Made by a program: the position numbers and the translations under genes
Notes under the pieces: model-generated
Databases searched by the model: none
What the model was told of the DNA's origin: nothing
The model's input: the letters and a program-made list of their open reading frames with translations, nothing else
In this document: positions 37,005 to 45,232 of the stretch, piece by piece
Layout of the letters: every line of letters begins with the position of its first letter
How positions within the stretch are numbered: the stretch's first letter is position 1
Assembly: GCF_002008365.1 (NCBI RefSeq)
Contig: NZ_MRDL01000051.1
Span: 744,001-808,000, forward strand
Reading direction: 5' to 3'
Length of the DNA stretch: 64,000 nucleotides
Origin: Rhizobium leguminosarum bv. viciae USDA 2370
GTDB taxonomy: Bacteria > Pseudomonadota > Alphaproteobacteria > Rhizobiales > Rhizobiaceae

Positions 37005-37442
37005 TCGAGCCTCCGTCGAGAAGACAGACTTACGCAGTAAAAAACGGAAAGCCCGTCAACGAGAGGTGGAATCCTCCGCCGGGAAGATGCCACGCAAGGA
37101 GCGCGACGACAATGGCCGTTATTCAGCCGACATAGGGCTCAACCCGCCCTCGTCCAACGAAGGACGGACCTGCCCATTCCCGTTTCTGCGAAATCCGCGA
37201 CAGAACACCCTGGCCGCATTTGCAATTGTAAAACAACCCAGCCTGCGCCCGGCCACACAGGTCGGGTGACGATGCGGATTGCTTCCGCGTTCGAGGTGCC
37301 GGAAGCCCGCAGCGCGCAGATCCGCCAGATGGCCGGATCCGCGGCGTCCGCGCTCCTAATCCTGGCCCATGCGGAGGCGCACGCGCATCGGCCCGAAAAT
37401 CGGAATCGATTGCCGGAAAGCACGATGCGAGGATTAAAAGAG
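37005..37442. other. Gene-free interval of about 440 bases
   Basis: No reading frame here has homology or a good ribosome binding site. Toward the right end (37394-37407) AAAATCGGAATCGA matches the central part of other palindromic repeats in the window and probably belongs to the element that continues at 37443. I see no RNA gene. Confidence 0.5.
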
Positions 37443-37486
37443 TTAGAGCGTCCTTTGCGCGTCCGAAAGGACGCACGGTGCTCTAA
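37443..37486. repeat. RIME-like hairpin overlapping the nnr stop codon
   Basis: TTAGAGC (37443-37449) pairs with GCTCTAA (37480-37486), and GCGTCC (37459-37464) pairs with GGACGC (37469-37474) around GAAA. The right arm contains the TAG stop codon of the minus-strand gene at 37483. Same GCGTCCTTTGCG core as at 20209. Confidence 0.75.
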
Positions 37487-38955
37487 AGCGGCAATACACG
37501 GGCTGCAAGCTCCTCCGCCGTCAGCCCCTTGCCGGCGCGTTGACCTGCCTCGCCATGCAGCCAGACGCCGGCAGCCGCTGCCTCGAAGGCCGGCAGGCCC
37601 TGGGCGAGCAATCCGCCGATGATGCCGGCAAGCACGTCGCCGGAACCGGCGGTGGCAAGCCAGACGGGAGCGTTGGTATTGATAAGCGCCCGTCCATCAG
37701 GCGCGGCGATGACGGTATCGGCGCCTTTGTAAATTATCGCAGCATTGGCGCGGCGGGCGGCGGCCAAGGCCTTGTCCACCTTGCCGAGCCCCTCGTCGCC
37801 GCCGATATCGGGAAAGAGCCGCGCGAATTCGCCTTCGTGCGGCGTCAGCACCAGACGCGGCTCACCCCGGAAAAGATCAAACAGCTGTTGCGGATCGTCC
37901 TTGAACGAGGAGATGCCGTCGGCATCGAGCACCAGATGGCGATCGGCAAGGGCCGAGACGAAGCCGCGCGCCCTGGCGCCGATGCCGAAACCGGGGCCGA
38001 GGACGAAGGTTTGCAGCCGCTTGTCGGAGAGCCAGTCGCCGAGGTCGGCCTCGTCGTCGATGGCATGCAGCATGACGGCGGTCAGATGTGCGGCATTGGC
38101 GGCCATGGCCGCGCGGGGGGCGGCGATCGTCACCAGGCCGGCGCCGGCCTTCAGGCCCGAGATTGCCGACATGCGCGCGGCACCCGTCTTGTCGGCCGCG
38201 CCTGAGAAGACGACCAGATGACCGCGCTTGTATTTGTGGGTTTCCAGCTGCTCGGCCGGCAGCGCACGCTTCCAGGCGTCCGGCGTGTTCTCGGCGATGA
38301 CACCGCCCGCCTCAGCGCGGATGATGCGGGCGGGAATGCCGATATCGAAGACCTCCAATTCACCGCAAAGCTCCCTGCCCGGCATCAGGAGATGGCCGGG
38401 CTTGCGGGTCATGAAGGTGATGGTATTGCAGGCCCGGAAGGCAGCCCCCAGCACCTTGCCGGTGCGGCCGTCGAGGCCGGAGGGCAGATCGATGGCCAGC
38501 ACGGGAATAGCGGTCTCGGTGACGCGGCCGATCAGCGCGCGCACATCGGCCGGCACCTCGCGGCCAAGCCCCGCCCCGAACAGGCCATCGATGACGACGT
38601 CGCCGGTTTCGGGCCGATAGAGGTCGAGGTTTTGCCCCTGGAGCACGCAACCGGCTTGGGCACGGGCGGCATCGCCCTTCAGCCTGGAGGGATCGCCGAG
38701 GTGGAAGAGCGCCACCCTCGCCCCGCTCTCATGCAGATGACGTGCTGCGACATAGGCGTCGCCGCCATTGTTGCCGGGTCCGCAGAGTACGACGAAGCGC
38801 AACGCTCCGGGATGAAGGCGCAGAGCAGCGGCCGCGACCGCGGCGCCTGCCCTCTCCATCAGGCCGAAGGAGTCGATGCCGGATGCGGCAGCGGCCGCAT
38901 CGACGGCGGCCATTTCGGCAGGCGTGAGAAGAAGGTCGGACAGATGTTTGATCAT
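37483..38955 (-). CDS. nnr: Bifunctional NAD(P)H-hydrate epimerase / ADP-dependent dehydratase (Nnr, YjeF-type)
   Basis: Repairs NADHX and NADPHX, the hydrated damage products of NAD(P)H. The N-terminal epimerase domain (residues about 1-215) shows FVVLCGPGNNGGDAYVAARH and IDGLFGAGLGREVP. The C-terminal dehydratase domain, ribokinase-like (about 230-490), shows GHLVVFSGAADKTGAARM, LTPHEGEFARLFPD and AGSGDVLAGIIGGLLAQG. The length (490 residues) fits the fused form. Start ATG 38955 is chosen; a TTG at 38967 is an in-frame alternative. Divergent from glnB across 343 bases. Its stop codon lies within a palindromic repeat. Confidence 0.92.
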   Translation of the reverse strand: MIKHLSDLLLTPAEMAAVDAAAAASGIDSFGLMERAGAAVAAAALRLHPGALRFVVLCGPGNNGGDAYVAARHLHESGARVALFHLGDPSRLKGDAARAQAGCVLQGQNLDLYRPETGDVVIDGLFGAGLGREVPADVRALIGRVTETAIPVLAIDLPSGLDGRTGKVLGAAFRACNTITFMTRKPGHLLMPGRELCGELEVFDIGIPARIIRAEAGGVIAENTPDAWKRALPAEQLETHKYKRGHLVVFSGAADKTGAARMSAISGLKAGAGLVTIAAPRAAMAANAAHLTAVMLHAIDDEADLGDWLSDKRLQTFVLGPGFGIGARARGFVSALADRHLVLDADGISSFKDDPQQLFDLFRGEPRLVLTPHEGEFARLFPDIGGDEGLGKVDKALAAARRANAAIIYKGADTVIAAPDGRALINTNAPVWLATAGSGDVLAGIIGGLLAQGLPAFEAAAAGVWLHGEAGQRAGKGLTAEELAARVLPL

Positions 38956-39057
38956 CACCCTATTCAATCAAAAAACGCCTAAAAAACAACCGCCTGAAAC
39001 ACCAAAGAGAAGGACGCAATTTAAGCATTTGCCTATATTTTCATCTCCTCGAGATGT

Positions 39058-39079
39058 GTATTCGCAGTTGCGAAAATAC
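39058..39079. promoter_or_regulatory. Inverted repeat far upstream of glnB
   Basis: TTCGCA (39061-39066) and TGCGAA (39069-39074) separated by GT, with outer GTA and TAC. It lies about 165 bases before the sigma-54 promoter, a suitable distance for an activator site, though it does not match the NtrC consensus I know. The 343-base nnr/glnB gap otherwise holds only AT-rich sequence. Confidence 0.35.
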
Positions 39080-39222
39080 CTGACTTTTTCCGTTTCGGAT
39101 GTGATTTTGATCGGAGACAATGTTTTTCCACCTATTCCGGCACCAAAACGACATGGAATTCCCCGCAAACGCGCCGGTTTTGGCAGAATCGACGACTTTT
39201 TTCGATAAGATGGATTTCAAAC

Positions 39223-39239
39223 TGGCACGATATCTGCAT
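39223..39239 (+). promoter_or_regulatory. Sigma-54 promoter of glnB-glnA
   Basis: TGGCACGATATCTGCAT has the -24 GG (39224-39225) and the -12 GC (39236-39237) separated by exactly 10 bases, close to the consensus TGGCACG-N4-TTGCA. Transcription would start near 39249, about 50 bases before glnB. Sigma-54 and NtrC control of glnB-glnA is established in rhizobia. Confidence 0.8.
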
Positions 39240-39298
39240 CATATCCGGCGAGCGGGAAAATTCCTGCCATAACAAGAGAAGCGGAGAGACATTTTCTC

Positions 39299-39637
39299 AT
39301 GAAAAAGATCGAAGCGATCATTAAGCCTTTCAAGCTGGACGAAGTGAAGGAAGCCCTTCAGGAAGTTGGCCTGCAGGGTATCACGGTCACGGAAGCCAAG
39401 GGTTTCGGCCGTCAGAAGGGCCACACGGAACTCTACCGCGGAGCTGAATACGTCGTCGATTTCCTGCCGAAGGTCAAAGTCGAGGTCGTACTGGCCGACG
39501 AGAACGCGGAGGCCGTCATCGATGCGATCCGCAAGGCGGCGCAGACCGGCCGCATCGGCGACGGAAAGATCTTCGTCTCCAATATCGAAGAGGTTATCCG
39601 CATCCGCACCGGCGAGACCGGCATTGATGCCATCTGA
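39299..39637 (+). CDS. glnB: PII nitrogen regulatory protein GlnB
   Basis: Trimeric signal protein that reports nitrogen and 2-oxoglutarate status to GlnE, NtrB and other targets, 112 residues. The T-loop is intact, GRQKGHTELYRGAEYVVDF, with the uridylylation site Tyr51 in RGAEY. The B- and C-loop signatures IGDGKIFVSNIEEVIRIRTG are present. GGAGAG 9-10 bases before ATG 39299. It is followed by glnA 78 bases downstream, forming the glnBA operon behind the sigma-54 promoter. Confidence 0.96.
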   Translation: MKKIEAIIKPFKLDEVKEALQEVGLQGITVTEAKGFGRQKGHTELYRGAEYVVDFLPKVKVEVVLADENAEAVIDAIRKAAQTGRIGDGKIFVSNIEEVIRIRTGETGIDAI

Positions 39638-39715
39638 CCACTTTGCCAATCGCGCAAAGTCCGTTACCGTCATCGCCGACCTAGACCGTCATCGCAAATC
39701 GGAGGAAACTCATTA

Positions 39716-41125
39716 ATGGCGACCGCAAGCGAAATTCTGAAGCAGATCAAGGAGAACGACGTAAAGTTCGTCGATCTGCGTTTCACCGACCCGAAGGGCA
39801 AGCTGCAGCATGTGACGATGGACGTTGTCTGCGTCGATGAAGACATGTTCGCTGACGGCGTGATGTTCGATGGCTCCTCGATCGGCGGCTGGAAAGCCAT
39901 CAACGAGTCCGACATGGTGCTGATGCCCGACACCGAAACGGTGCATATGGACCCGTTCTTCGCCCAGTCGACCATGGTCATCGTCTGCGACATCCTCGAT
40001 CCGGTCTCCGGCGAGGCCTATAACCGCGATCCGCGCGGCACCGCCAAGAAGGCCGAAGCCTATCTCAAGGCATCCGGCATCGGCGATACGGTCTTCGTCG
40101 GCCCGGAAGCCGAATTCTTCGTCTTCGACGACGTCAAGTATAAGGCCGATCCTTATAACACCGGCTTCAAGCTCGATTCGACCGAACTGCCGTCGAATGA
40201 CGACACCGATTACGAGACCGGCAACCTCGGCCATCGCCCGCGCGTCAAGGGCGGGTATTTCCCGGTTCCCCCTGTCGACAGCGCCCAGGACATGCGTTCG
40301 GAAATGCTGACGGTGCTCTCCGAGATGGGCGTCGTCGTCGAAAAGCATCACCATGAAGTCGCTGCCGCCCAGCACGAACTCGGCATCAAGTTCGATACGC
40401 TGGTGCGCAACGCCGACAAGATGCAGATCTACAAATATGTCGTGCACCAGGTAGCCAACGCCTATGGCAAGACGGCGACCTTCATGCCGAAGCCGATCTT
40501 CGGCGACAACGGCTCGGGCATGCATGTGCACCAGTCGATCTGGAAGGGCGGCAAGCCGACCTTTGCCGGCGACGAATATGCTGGCCTCTCCGAGAGCTGC
40601 CTGTTCTATATCGGCGGCATCATCAAGCATGCCAAGGCGATCAACGCCTTCACCAATCCGTCGACGAACTCCTACAAGCGTCTTGTCCCGGGTTACGAAG
40701 CACCTGTGCTGCTCGCCTATTCGGCCCGCAACCGTTCGGCCTCCTGCCGCATTCCGTTCGGCTCCAACCCGAAGGCCAAGCGCGTCGAAGTCCGCTTCCC
40801 GGATCCGACTGCCAACCCCTATCTCGCCTTCGCCGCCATGCTGATGGCCGGCCTCGACGGCATCAAGAACAAGATCCATCCCGGCAAGGCCATGGATAAG
40901 GATCTCTACGACCTGCCGCCGAAGGAATTGAAGAAGATCCCGACCGTCTGCGGCTCGTTGCGCGAAGCGCTCGAAAGCCTCGACAAGGACCGCAAGTTCC
41001 TGACAGCCGGCGGCGTCTTCGACGACGATCAGATCGATGCCTTCATCGAGCTGAAGATGGCCGAGGTGATGCGTTTCGAAATGACGCCGCATCCGGTCGA
41101 ATACGACATGTATTATTCGGCCTGA
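39716..41125 (+). CDS. glnA: Glutamine synthetase type I
   Basis: Makes glutamine from glutamate, ammonia and ATP; dodecameric cytoplasmic enzyme, 469 residues. Characteristic segments: FDGSSIGGWKAINESDMVL, GPEAEFFVFDDV with metal ligands, DNGSGMHVHQSIWKGGKPTF, and RIPFGSNPKAKRVEVRFPDP. The adenylylation Tyr is in MDKDLYDLPPKE, so control by GlnE is expected. GGAGG with a spacer before ATG 39716. Cotranscribed with glnB, possibly with its own extra promoter in the 78-base gap, as reported in related rhizobia. Confidence 0.97.
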   Translation: MATASEILKQIKENDVKFVDLRFTDPKGKLQHVTMDVVCVDEDMFADGVMFDGSSIGGWKAINESDMVLMPDTETVHMDPFFAQSTMVIVCDILDPVSGEAYNRDPRGTAKKAEAYLKASGIGDTVFVGPEAEFFVFDDVKYKADPYNTGFKLDSTELPSNDDTDYETGNLGHRPRVKGGYFPVPPVDSAQDMRSEMLTVLSEMGVVVEKHHHEVAAAQHELGIKFDTLVRNADKMQIYKYVVHQVANAYGKTATFMPKPIFGDNGSGMHVHQSIWKGGKPTFAGDEYAGLSESCLFYIGGIIKHAKAINAFTNPSTNSYKRLVPGYEAPVLLAYSARNRSASCRIPFGSNPKAKRVEVRFPDPTANPYLAFAAMLMAGLDGIKNKIHPGKAMDKDLYDLPPKELKKIPTVCGSLREALESLDKDRKFLTAGGVFDDDQIDAFIELKMAEVMRFEMTPHPVEYDMYYSA

Positions 41126-41141
41126 TCGGGCTCTGAACACA

Positions 41142-41167
41142 GAAAGTCCCGGCTCGCCGGGGCTTTC
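41142..41167 (+). terminator. Hairpin after glnA
   Basis: GAAAG and CCCGGC (41142-41153) pair with GCCGGG and CTTTC (41156-41167), with one mismatch. It lies 16 bases after the glnA stop; only a weak T run follows. Confidence 0.6.
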
Positions 41168-41250
41168 GCCTCCCAGGTCATGGACGCCACTAGGAGGATA
41201 TGACGTTCATGTGACGAACTCGCGCAAAAATCTTGATTTGCGCGACACCA

Positions 41251-41268
41251 ATCACCAGATTTGGTGAT
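41251..41268. promoter_or_regulatory. Perfect inverted repeat just before the hspQ ribosome binding site
   Basis: ATCACCA (41251-41257), GATT, TGGTGAT (41262-41268). Perfect 7-base arms, 3 bases before AGGAAG. It could be an operator or an mRNA hairpin influencing hspQ translation. Confidence 0.45.
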
Positions 41269-41284
41269 GAAAGGAAGTCGTACC

Positions 41285-41614
41285 ATGAAAGAAAGAATAG
41301 CAAAGTTCAGTATTGGCGAAGTGGTTCGGCACAAGGTATTTCCGTTTCGCGGCGTCATCTTTGACGTTGATCCGGAGTTCGCGAATACGGAGGAGTGGTG
41401 GAATTCCATTCCGGCCGAGGTGCGCCCGAGCAGGGACCAGCCCTTCTATCACCTGCTCGCTGAAAATGACGAAAGCGAATATGTCGCCTACGTCTCCGAG
41501 CAGAACCTGATGAACGACGAAAGCGGCATGCCGCTTCGCAACCCACAGATCTACCAGATTTTCGATCAGGCCCCGTCAGGGCAGTTCAAACCCAAGATGA
41601 GCTTCGCCCACTAA
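41285..41614 (+). CDS. hspQ: HspQ / YccV-like heat shock protein
   Basis: A 109-residue protein of the HspQ family, described in E. coli as binding hemimethylated DNA and as a modulator of Lon proteolysis. Family segments: AKFSIGEVVRHKVFPFRGVI, FDVDPEFANTEEWWNSIP, QPFYHLLAENDESEYVAYVS and EQNLMNDESG. AGGAAG about 9 bases before ATG 41285 decides the start against an in-frame ATG at 41261. A strong terminator follows. Confidence 0.9.
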   Translation: MKERIAKFSIGEVVRHKVFPFRGVIFDVDPEFANTEEWWNSIPAEVRPSRDQPFYHLLAENDESEYVAYVSEQNLMNDESGMPLRNPQIYQIFDQAPSGQFKPKMSFAH

Positions 41615-41638
41615 CTCAGTCGTGCCGATCGTTGAATC

Positions 41639-41672
41639 AAGGCCTCGCTTCTCCCGGCGAGGCCTTTTCTTT
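41639..41672 (+). terminator. Rho-independent terminator of hspQ
   Basis: AAGGCCTCGC (41639-41648) pairs with GCGAGGCCTT (41657-41666), followed by TTTTCTTT. Confidence 0.85.
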
Positions 41673-41674
41673 GC

Positions 41675-41705
41675 GCAACAAAAAACCCGGCGCAAAGCCG
41701 GGTTT
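41675..41705 (-). terminator. Rho-independent terminator of the ialB-like gene
   Basis: AAACCCGGC (41683-41691) pairs with GCCGGGTTT (41697-41705) around GCAAA; on the minus strand TTTTTTGTTG follows. It sits back to back with the hspQ terminator. Confidence 0.85.
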
Positions 41706-41727
41706 CTGTTTAGTGATGGCGGCAGGA

Positions 41728-42390
41728 TTACTGCGCCTTGGCTGCCTTCTGGGCGTCTTCCAGTTTCTTGCGGGCTTCCTCGGCCTTCTTCTGCATGCTG
41801 TCCTGCAGGCTGCGCTGGCTTTCGGCAAGCTTGGATTCGGAAACTGGTTCGCCGTCATACGCGCCAGTGAAGCCTTCAAGCGAAATCTTGATCGGGTTCG
41901 GAGCGCGGCGGAAGTTGATCGAGGTGAAGATCACGTCGCTGCCCTTCTTGAGGCTGGCGATCATCGCGTCGGTCAGCGGAATTTCGGCGGTGCACTTGTC
42001 TGGCAGGCAGACAGCGTAGTCGAGCTTCTGGCCCTTGCCGCCGTCGATCTGCATGATGACGCCGGGAGGAACGAGGCGTGCCGTGGGAACCGAGACCTGC
42101 AGGAGCTTGCGGTTGATCTTGCCGGAAACCGAGATCAGGCCGACGGCCGTAACGAGCTGGCCGCCATTGGCGAGGATCAGGTTCTGGACAACACAGATGT
42201 CGTTGTCTTCCTGCTTGCTGCAGGTCTTGTACCAGCCGAGCTTCGGCGCTCCTGCGGCCTGTGCCGGGGCATCGGCCGGAGCCTGCGCCGCCGCATCCTG
42301 TGCGAAGGAGGAGACCGGAGCCGAAGCGCCGAACACCACCGCCAGAACGGACAGTGCTGCCCGCATTTTCTTTTCAGACTTGAACATCAT
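41728..42390 (-). CDS. Invasion-associated locus B (IalB) family exported protein
   Basis: A 220-residue exported protein. The signal peptide is MRAALSVLAVVFGASAPVSS and ends near FAQ|D. An Ala/Pro/Gln linker follows, then the IalB domain with paired cysteines (GWYKTCSKQEDNDICVVQ, YAVCLPDKCTAEIPL). The C-terminus is a charged helix (SMQKKAEEARKKLEDAQKAA). IalB was named from Bartonella erythrocyte entry, but homologues are widespread in free-living Rhizobiales and their role is not defined. Start 42390 or the next ATG at 42387. Confidence 0.85.
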   Translation of the reverse strand: MMFKSEKKMRAALSVLAVVFGASAPVSSFAQDAAAQAPADAPAQAAGAPKLGWYKTCSKQEDNDICVVQNLILANGGQLVTAVGLISVSGKINRKLLQVSVPTARLVPPGVIMQIDGGKGQKLDYAVCLPDKCTAEIPLTDAMIASLKKGSDVIFTSINFRRAPNPIKISLEGFTGAYDGEPVSESKLAESQRSLQDSMQKKAEEARKKLEDAQKAAKAQ

Positions 42391-42674
42391 AACGAATTCC
42401 GTCTCCTGATATCCGTTCGGGGCAGCGTCTTGCCGCCCCAACCATCGGGTCGTTCGGCACTCCACCTCTTAAAAAAATAAGGCAAATGCATGACCCCGAA
42501 ACTTCGGGTTCACCTGTTACATCGCAGCGTTCAAGATATCCAGCATTTCTTTGGCAATTTGAGGTGCATTTCGTCGCGATGCCAAAGAAATCGCCGCTCC
42601 GTGTTGGAATCGGTCGACCCCATGATAATCTCCGCGGTGAATCATGCCCGTTTTCACGGATCAAGGATTGCCGA

Positions 42675-44477
42675 ATGCTCCGGATCGTCGTCCCCCTCGT
42701 CCTCTCGCTGCTGTGCGGCACTGTCGCCGCCGAGCCGCTGCATGGCATTGCGATGCATGGCGAGCCGGCTTTGCCGGCCGATTACAAGCACTTCCCTTAC
42801 GTCAATCCCGACGTCAAAAAGGGCGGCAAGATCACCTATGGCGTGGTCGGCACCTTCGACAGCCTCAATCCGTTCATCCTGAAGAGCATGCGCACGACGG
42901 CGCGCGGCATGTGGGATCCGGACTACGGCAATCTCGTCTACGAATCGCTGATGCAGCGCTCCAGGGACGAGCCCTTCACGCTCTACGGCCTGCTCGCCGA
43001 AACGGTCGAATGGGACGACAACCGGAGCTTCATTCAGTTCAACCTCAATCCAAAGGCGAAATGGGCCGACGGCCAGCCGGTGACGCCCGAGGATGTGATG
43101 TTCACCTTCGAGCTGATGCGCGACAAGGGCCGCGTGCCCTTCGCCAACCGCCTCAACGTCGTCGCCAAGATGGAAAAAGTCGGCGAGCGCAGCGTGCGCT
43201 TCACCTTCAACGAGAAGGCCGACCGGGAGACGCCGCTGATCTTCGGCCTGTTCCCGGTGCTGCCGAAACATGCGATCGACCCAGAGACCTTCGACCGTTC
43301 ATCGCTGGCGCCGCCGGTCGGCTCCGGCCCCTACAAGGTGAAGACGGTGAAGCCCGGCGAGAGCATCACCTATGAGCGCGATCCGAACTACTGGGGCAAG
43401 GACATTCCCGCCAAGGTCGGCACCGACAATTACGACCAGATCACCGTCCAGTATTTCCTGCAGGATACGACCCTGTTCGAGGCCTTCAAGAAGGGCGATG
43501 TCGACATTTATCCCGACGGCAATCCCGGTCATTGGGCCAATGCCTATAATTTCCCCGCCGTCACCTCGGGGGCTGTGGTCAAGGACGTGTTCACGCCGAA
43601 ACTGCCGAGCGGCATGCTCGGCTTCGTGTTCAACACGCGCCGACCGATCTTTGCCGATCCCAAGGTGCGCGAAGGCCTGTCGCTGGTGTTCGATTTCGAA
43701 TGGGCCAACAAGAACCTCTATTCCGGCGCCTACAAACGCACCCAGAGCTTCTGGCAGAATTCCGAGCTGTCAAGTTTCGGGGTTCCCGCCAATGCGGCCG
43801 AGCTTGCCCTGCTCGGGCCGATCAAGGACAAAATTGCGCCGGAGATTCTCGACGGCACCTACAAGCTGCCGGTCACCGACGGCTCCGGCCGCGACCGCAA
43901 TGTGCTGAAACAGGCCGTCGAGCAGCTGAAACAGGGCGGCTATACGATCCAGGGCGGAAAGATGCTCGATGCCTCCGGCCGCCAGCTCGCCTTCGAGATC
44001 ATGACGCAGAATGCCGACCAGGAGAAGCTCGCTGTCGCCTATCAGCGTTCGCTGCAGACGATCGGCATCGCCGCTTCGATCCGCACTGTCGACGATTCGC
44101 AGTATCAGAGCCGGACGAACAGCTTCGACTTCGACATGATCATGAAGTCCTACACGTCCTCGCTATCACCTGGAAACGAACAGCTCGGCCGCTGGTCTTC
44201 GGCCGCGAAGACCCGCGAGGGCAGCGACAGCTTCGCCGGCGCTGCGGATCCCGATCTCGATGCGTTGATCGATCACCTGCTCCGGGCGCGCTCGGCCGAG
44301 GATTTCACCGCGGCGGTGCGCTCCTACGACCGGCTGCTGCTGTCCAGCCATTACGTGCTGCCGCTCTATCATATGGGGCAGCAATGGGTGGCGCGCAGCA
44401 AACGCATCGGCCATCCCGATACGGTGCCGCTCTACGGCTACCAACTGCCGCTCTGGTGGGATACGAGCGCCCAATAA
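42675..44477 (+). CDS. Periplasmic oligopeptide-type ABC binding protein (SBP family 5, YejA-like)
   Basis: A 600-residue family 5 solute-binding protein with a signal peptide (MLRIVVPLVLSLLCGTVAAE). Typical segments: ALPADYKHFPYVNPDVKKGG, YGVVGTFDSLNPFILKSMRT, PVGSGPYKVKTVKPGESITY, RDPNYWGKDIPAKVGTDNYD. The length and the N-terminal sequence suit the YejA type, which binds peptides. No permease or ATPase genes follow, so it is an orphan here and must use a transporter encoded elsewhere or act independently. ATG 42675 is chosen because the signal peptide begins there. Confidence 0.85.
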   Translation: MLRIVVPLVLSLLCGTVAAEPLHGIAMHGEPALPADYKHFPYVNPDVKKGGKITYGVVGTFDSLNPFILKSMRTTARGMWDPDYGNLVYESLMQRSRDEPFTLYGLLAETVEWDDNRSFIQFNLNPKAKWADGQPVTPEDVMFTFELMRDKGRVPFANRLNVVAKMEKVGERSVRFTFNEKADRETPLIFGLFPVLPKHAIDPETFDRSSLAPPVGSGPYKVKTVKPGESITYERDPNYWGKDIPAKVGTDNYDQITVQYFLQDTTLFEAFKKGDVDIYPDGNPGHWANAYNFPAVTSGAVVKDVFTPKLPSGMLGFVFNTRRPIFADPKVREGLSLVFDFEWANKNLYSGAYKRTQSFWQNSELSSFGVPANAAELALLGPIKDKIAPEILDGTYKLPVTDGSGRDRNVLKQAVEQLKQGGYTIQGGKMLDASGRQLAFEIMTQNADQEKLAVAYQRSLQTIGIAASIRTVDDSQYQSRTNSFDFDMIMKSYTSSLSPGNEQLGRWSSAAKTREGSDSFAGAADPDLDALIDHLLRARSAEDFTAAVRSYDRLLLSSHYVLPLYHMGQQWVARSKRIGHPDTVPLYGYQLPLWWDTSAQ

Positions 44478-44543
44478 GAAGCAGCCGGACCGCTCCGGCT
44501 TGAATGTCTCCCTTGGGAGACGCACAGAATAAGGAAAATCATC

Positions 44544-45215
44544 ATGGAGCGTATCACCATCGACGTCGTCTCGGATGTCGTCTGCCCCTGGTGCTATCTC
44601 GGCAAGGCGCGGCTGGAGCTCGCCATCGCCGAGGTGCAAGACCAAATCGGCGTCGACATCAACTGGCGGCCGTACCGGCTCAATCCCGACTATCCCAAGG
44701 AAGGCGTCGACCAGAAGAAGGCGCTGGCTGAGAAGCTCGGCGGCGAGGAGCGCGTGGCGCAGGCGCACAAGATGCTCTCCGATTACGGCCGCGAGGTCGG
44801 CATCGCCTTCGATTTCGAGGCGATCAAGATCGGCCCTAACACGCTCGATGCGCATCGGCTAATCCACTGGGCGATGATCGAAGGCCGTGAGAAGCAGGAC
44901 AAGGTCGTTGCCGCGCTGTTCAAGGCGAATTTCGAGGAAGGCCGCAATGTCGGCGACCATGCGGTGCTGCTCGATATCGCCGAGAAGGCCGGCCTCAACC
45001 GTTCGGTCATCGCCTCGCTGCTTGCTTCCGAAGCCGATCGCGATCTGATCGTCGCCGAGATCAAGGCAGCGCAGGAGATGGGCGTCAACGGCGTGCCATT
45101 CTTCATCTTCGACCAGCAATATGCCGTCAGCGGTGCACAGACGCCTGACGTCCTGGCGAACGCGCTGCGCGATATCGCCAAGGCGAAAGCCGAGGCACGA
45201 TCAGGCCTCAACTGA
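44544..45215 (+). CDS. DsbA-family FrnE-like oxidoreductase
   Basis: A 223-residue thioredoxin-fold protein with a helical insert, of the FrnE/2-hydroxychromene isomerase-like branch of the DsbA family. The redox motif CPWC is in DVVCPWCYLGK, and the cis-Pro loop is NGVPFFIFDQQYAVSGAQ. No signal peptide, so cytoplasmic. FrnE proteins are linked to oxidative-stress tolerance and polyketide chemistry; the role here is unknown. AAGGAAA before ATG 44544 is a plausible ribosome binding site. It converges on osmC-like gene 17 bases away. Confidence 0.85.
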   Translation: MERITIDVVSDVVCPWCYLGKARLELAIAEVQDQIGVDINWRPYRLNPDYPKEGVDQKKALAEKLGGEERVAQAHKMLSDYGREVGIAFDFEAIKIGPNTLDAHRLIHWAMIEGREKQDKVVAALFKANFEEGRNVGDHAVLLDIAEKAGLNRSVIASLLASEADRDLIVAEIKAAQEMGVNGVPFFIFDQQYAVSGAQTPDVLANALRDIAKAKAEARSGLN

Positions 45216-45232
45216 CGTCGACGGCCCCAGCT

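Noticed and set aside
37123..37476. Possible 117-residue gene on the minus strand in the DUF808/nnr gap
   Set aside because: It starts inside a palindromic repeat, has no ribosome binding site and a low-complexity Arg/Pro/Gly composition.
39713..41140. Open frame of 475 codons antisense to glnA
   Set aside because: A shadow of the strongly biased glnA codons; no domain.
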